A stretch of 34,246 bases of DNA from Bdellovibrio sp. (lineage in GTDB: Bacteria; Bdellovibrionota; Bacteriovoracia; Bacteriovoracales; Bacteriovoracaceae), in contig DYOQ01000003.1 in assembly GCA_020720455.1 (NCBI GenBank), positions 37,045-71,290 on the forward strand, given 5' to 3'. The position numbers and the translations under genes were made by a program. Under the pieces are notes generated by a model, which saw only the letters and a program-made list of their open reading frames with translations, made no database searches and was not told where the DNA came from. Positions 31,484-34,246 of the stretch are shown piece by piece. Each line of letters opens with the position of its first letter. Position 1 is the first letter of the stretch.

Positions 31484-33307
31484 ATGAAAATCCTGCTGGC
31501 CTTGCCACCTATGGCCCAATTTAATATGCCATATCCTTCAACGGGCTATCTCGCGGGGTATTTAAAAACAAAGGGACACGAGGTTCATCAAAAAGATATG
31601 AGCTTAGCACTAGCTCACAAGCTTTTCTCTAAGGATGGATTAATAAGAGTTAAAAACTATATTTTAGCTAACAAAAAATCTTCAATGTACTCCGAATCAG
31701 TTAAGTTTTTTATTGAAGCATTCGTTGATTATCAATATACCATAGAACCAGTAATTAATTTTTTAGTTGGCAATGATTCAGCGATATCATTAAGAATTGC
31801 TGGTAGAACACTACTTCCAGAAGGCCCTCGGTTTATGGTTTTAGATGAGCTTCCTAGCATTGACGCGCTTTTTGGTACAATGGGTGTTAGAGATCAGGCC
31901 AAATATTTGGCGAGTCTTTATATTGATGATTTGGCCGATGTCATTCGTGATGGTGTTGATACTGATTTTCAGTTAGCAAAATATGGTGAAAAGCTTGCAT
32001 CTTCAATGATCTCATTTAATTTTCTTCAGGAAAGGCTGGGAAAATTTACTCTGATTGATGAGATGATTGAAGAGTTGATCGAAGAAGAGATGAAGAATTT
32101 CACCCCAGACATTGTTGGCATAACTATTCCATTTCCAGGAAATCTTCTTGGTGCTTTAAGAATAGGGAAATGGATTAAACGTAATAAGTCTGAGGTAAAA
32201 ATTGTAGTTGGTGGTGGTTACGTTAATACAGAGTTAAGACAGATGGAAGATACTCGTCCATTTGCATATTTTGATTACATGATATTCGATGACGGAGAAC
32301 TTCCCCTTGAGCGGTTACTGAGCTTTTTAGAAAAAAAATCACTGCCAAAGGATTTGATTCGTACATGGTATATTGAAGATAAAAAAACAAAAAAAATAAA
32401 TATGGAATCTAAAGAGAATATTTTATTCTCAAATCACCCAGGTCCAAACTATGAAGGGTTAACTTTAAACTATATTTCCCTTTGTGAAATGCCAAATCAG
32501 ATGCACCGAATGTGGAGTGATTTTTGTTGGAATAAAATGGTTCTGGCCCATGGGTGCTATTGGAAAAAATGTACATTTTGCGATACATCCTTAGATTACA
32601 TTGAGCGGTTTGAACCTGCTAAGGCAAAACATTTGGTTGATCAGATGGAAAACGTTATTAAGCAGACGAGGCAGAGCGGGTTTCACTTTGTCGATGAAGC
32701 GATCCCATCATCGTTACTAAAATCGCTGTCAGAAGAGATTTTAAAGCGTGGATTGAAAGTTACTTGGTGGGGAAATTTGCGTTTTGATTCTCAGTTTACT
32801 CTAAAGTTGTGTGAGCTAATGGCAGATGCTGGATGTGTTGCTGTTACTGGTGGCCTTGAAGTTGCTGCTCCACGTATTTTGAAACTTATTAACAAAGGTG
32901 TCTCAGTTGAGCAAGTAAGAGAAATAACTGCAAATTTTAGCAAAGCCGGAATTTTTGTTCATGCTTATCTTATGTACGGATATCCTACTCAGACAAAGCA
33001 AGAAACTATTGCTAGTTTGGAAGTCGTAAGAGATCTCTTTGTCTCAAACAGCATCCAGTCTGCCTTTTGGCATAGATTCTCTTGTACTGTTCACTCTCCT
33101 GTTGGAAAAAACCCATCAGAATACAAGATTACATTGCAGTCACAAAAGATTCCTTACGAAGGGACGTTTGCGATTAATGACGTACCATTTATTGACGAAA
33201 CTAATATTGATCATGATAAACTCGGCAAAGGTTTAAACAGAGCGCTTTATAATTATATGCACGGAGAAGGTTTTGATATACCAGTGAAAGAGTGGTTTAA
33301 GTTATGA
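31484..33307 (+). CDS. B12-binding-type radical SAM protein
   Basis: 607 residues; ATG behind ATGAGG. The N-terminus (MKILLALPPMAQFNMPYPST to DIVGITIPF, then VVGGGYVNTE) has the layout of a cobalamin-binding domain. The radical SAM core starts with the cluster motif GCYWKKCTFC: Cys358, Cys363 and Cys366, that is C-x4-C-x2-C and not the canonical C-x3-C-x2-C. Later parts (HFVDEAIP, VTWWGNLRFDSQ, VAVTGGLEVAAPRILKLINK, HAYLMYGYPTQTKQE) fit the TIM barrel. Related proteins with CYWxxCxFC are generally uncharacterised. The long insert at residues 35-185 lacks recognisable motifs. The stop overlaps the methyltransferase start, suggesting a modification pair. Confidence 0.88.
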   Translation: MKILLALPPMAQFNMPYPSTGYLAGYLKTKGHEVHQKDMSLALAHKLFSKDGLIRVKNYILANKKSSMYSESVKFFIEAFVDYQYTIEPVINFLVGNDSAISLRIAGRTLLPEGPRFMVLDELPSIDALFGTMGVRDQAKYLASLYIDDLADVIRDGVDTDFQLAKYGEKLASSMISFNFLQERLGKFTLIDEMIEELIEEEMKNFTPDIVGITIPFPGNLLGALRIGKWIKRNKSEVKIVVGGGYVNTELRQMEDTRPFAYFDYMIFDDGELPLERLLSFLEKKSLPKDLIRTWYIEDKKTKKINMESKENILFSNHPGPNYEGLTLNYISLCEMPNQMHRMWSDFCWNKMVLAHGCYWKKCTFCDTSLDYIERFEPAKAKHLVDQMENVIKQTRQSGFHFVDEAIPSSLLKSLSEEILKRGLKVTWWGNLRFDSQFTLKLCELMADAGCVAVTGGLEVAAPRILKLINKGVSVEQVREITANFSKAGIFVHAYLMYGYPTQTKQETIASLEVVRDLFVSNSIQSAFWHRFSCTVHSPVGKNPSEYKITLQSQKIPYEGTFAINDVPFIDETNIDHDKLGKGLNRALYNYMHGEGFDIPVKEWFKL

Positions 33308-34188
33308 GTTGTGAAAATTTAATTGCTAAATGTTTTGAAGATTATCAACTAATTGATAGTGGACAAGGTAACAAGCTTGAGACGGTTTCTGGAATTAAAA
33401 TGGTTCGGCCATCTCCACAAGCTATTTGGAACAAAAGCGTCCCGCAACGTCAGTGGCAAGCGGCCACTTCAAAAGTAATACGGAAAAAAGATGGTGGAGG
33501 TGTTTGGGAGCATGGTAGTGGTGATCCAACTCCGTTTAATTTAAAATGGAAGAGTGATAAGGGCGCATCTTTTGAGTTTAAGTTAAAGCTGACAAGCTTT
33601 GGCCATTGTGGAATATTTTTTGAACAGTCATCAATTTGGAATGAGATTGAATCACAGCTTAGTCTGTCGCATAAAAAGCAACCCACATTTTTAAATCTTT
33701 TTGGTTATACAGGGGCAGCAAGCATTGTTGCTGCAAAATGCGGAGCAAATGTTGTTCACGTCGATAGCTCAAAAGGTGTGCTTGATTGGGGTAGGCAAAA
33801 TTGTGAGTTAAATAAAATTGGATCAGATAGAATCAAATGGTTCCAAAGTGATGTGATGAAGTTTTTAGAAAATGCGATAAAGCGTAATGAAAAATTTGAT
33901 GGAGTTTTGGCCGATCCCCCATCGTGGGGACATGGAGCAAAAAAAGAGGTTTGGGAGTTTGATAAGCATATTGGCGAGTTGGTAGAAGCTGTTAAACAAG
34001 TCTCACTAGAAAAGAATTTTTTCTTTATCCTTACAACTCATACTCATGGTGTTCAGCATTTTGCACTTAAAAATTTAATCTCACGAAATTTTAAGAGTGG
34101 CATAGTTAGCTCTGGCGATATGGCAATAAAACATGCAAACGACGAGCGACTTTTACCAGCGGGAATTTATGCTAAACTGCTAATGTAA
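33304..34188 (+). CDS. Class I SAM methyltransferase, RlmI/RlmK-like
   Basis: 294 residues, ATGA overlap with the radical SAM gene. Central beta-strand region (FEFKLKLTSFGHCGIFFEQS), then the Rossmann methyltransferase: LNLFGYTGAASIVAAKCGA (motif I), VDSSKGVLDWGRQNCELN, and DGVLADPPSWGHG (motif IV, DPPSxG). This is the arrangement of rRNA large-subunit methyltransferases such as RlmI and of relatives of RlmK, but the PUA domain of RlmI is absent, so the substrate is uncertain: rRNA or, given the partner, another molecule. The 58 bp after its stop hold nothing I can support. Confidence 0.85.
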   Translation: MSCENLIAKCFEDYQLIDSGQGNKLETVSGIKMVRPSPQAIWNKSVPQRQWQAATSKVIRKKDGGGVWEHGSGDPTPFNLKWKSDKGASFEFKLKLTSFGHCGIFFEQSSIWNEIESQLSLSHKKQPTFLNLFGYTGAASIVAAKCGANVVHVDSSKGVLDWGRQNCELNKIGSDRIKWFQSDVMKFLENAIKRNEKFDGVLADPPSWGHGAKKEVWEFDKHIGELVEAVKQVSLEKNFFFILTTHTHGVQHFALKNLISRNFKSGIVSSGDMAIKHANDERLLPAGIYAKLLM

Positions 34189-34246
34189 AATTTTAAGAAC
34201 TGGCCCACAACAATGGTTGAACACTTCCTGACATAAATTATCAAGA

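Overview
The window is AT-rich DNA from a Gram-negative bacterium with many secreted, cysteine-containing proteins of no recognisable family and several signal-peptide or lipoprotein genes. This style, together with the repeated DUF222-like/HNH gene, recalls Bacteriovorax/Halobacteriovorax-type predators (Bdellovibrionota). That assignment is an inference from gene content only, because no rRNA or other marker is present.

Layout. 1-787: 5' part of a secreted protein gene on the minus strand. 888-2236: first copy of an HNH-nuclease element, followed by a decayed secreted-protein gene (2248-3267). 3495-4199: outer-membrane-like protein. 4220-7971 (minus): mgtE, a lipoprotein FKBP isomerase, a secreted P4-type acid phosphatase and rnhA. 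8084-9258 (plus): a COG0720 pterin enzyme overlapping an M14 carboxypeptidase-like gene. 9277-10959 (minus): a secreted protein of unknown function. 11003-12328 (minus): a DUF4143 ATPase behind a 29-bp repeat pair. 12395-16075 (minus): znuA-znuC-znuB and an unusual Rossmann/histidine-kinase fusion, all overlapping end to end. 16164-20386 (plus): lgt, coaBC, panC, hflX. 20410-22262: a 25-residue membrane peptide, a DUF4143 remnant and the second HNH element. 22399-31266 (plus): six consecutive genes for secreted proteins of unknown function. 31302-31391 (minus): a tiny lipoprotein. 31484-34188 (plus): a B12-binding-type radical SAM protein overlapping an RlmI/RlmK-like methyltransferase.

The strongest candidate for an undescribed system is the pair of HNH elements. 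Each copy has, in the same order and in the same orientation to the gene, a GGGC-stem hairpin, three short iterons spaced 16 and 15 bp, a 14-bp palindrome of the form TCGTCCYRGGACGA, a leader of about 310 nt containing a dyad and a 32-nt stretch identical in both copies, a DUF222-like/HNH gene, and a second copy of the palindrome over the last codons of the gene. The iterons are alike within a copy but differ between copies by the same two G/C swaps, which suggests that they evolve together with something that binds them.

The second region of interest is the 22.4-31.3 kb secreted-protein locus. It carries a nine-G tract at one ribosome binding site, four copies of a pentanucleotide before the largest gene, and repeated motifs in its regulatory spacers. 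The zinc transporter operon with a coupled Rossmann-domain kinase is the clearest unusual regulatory arrangement among the conserved genes.
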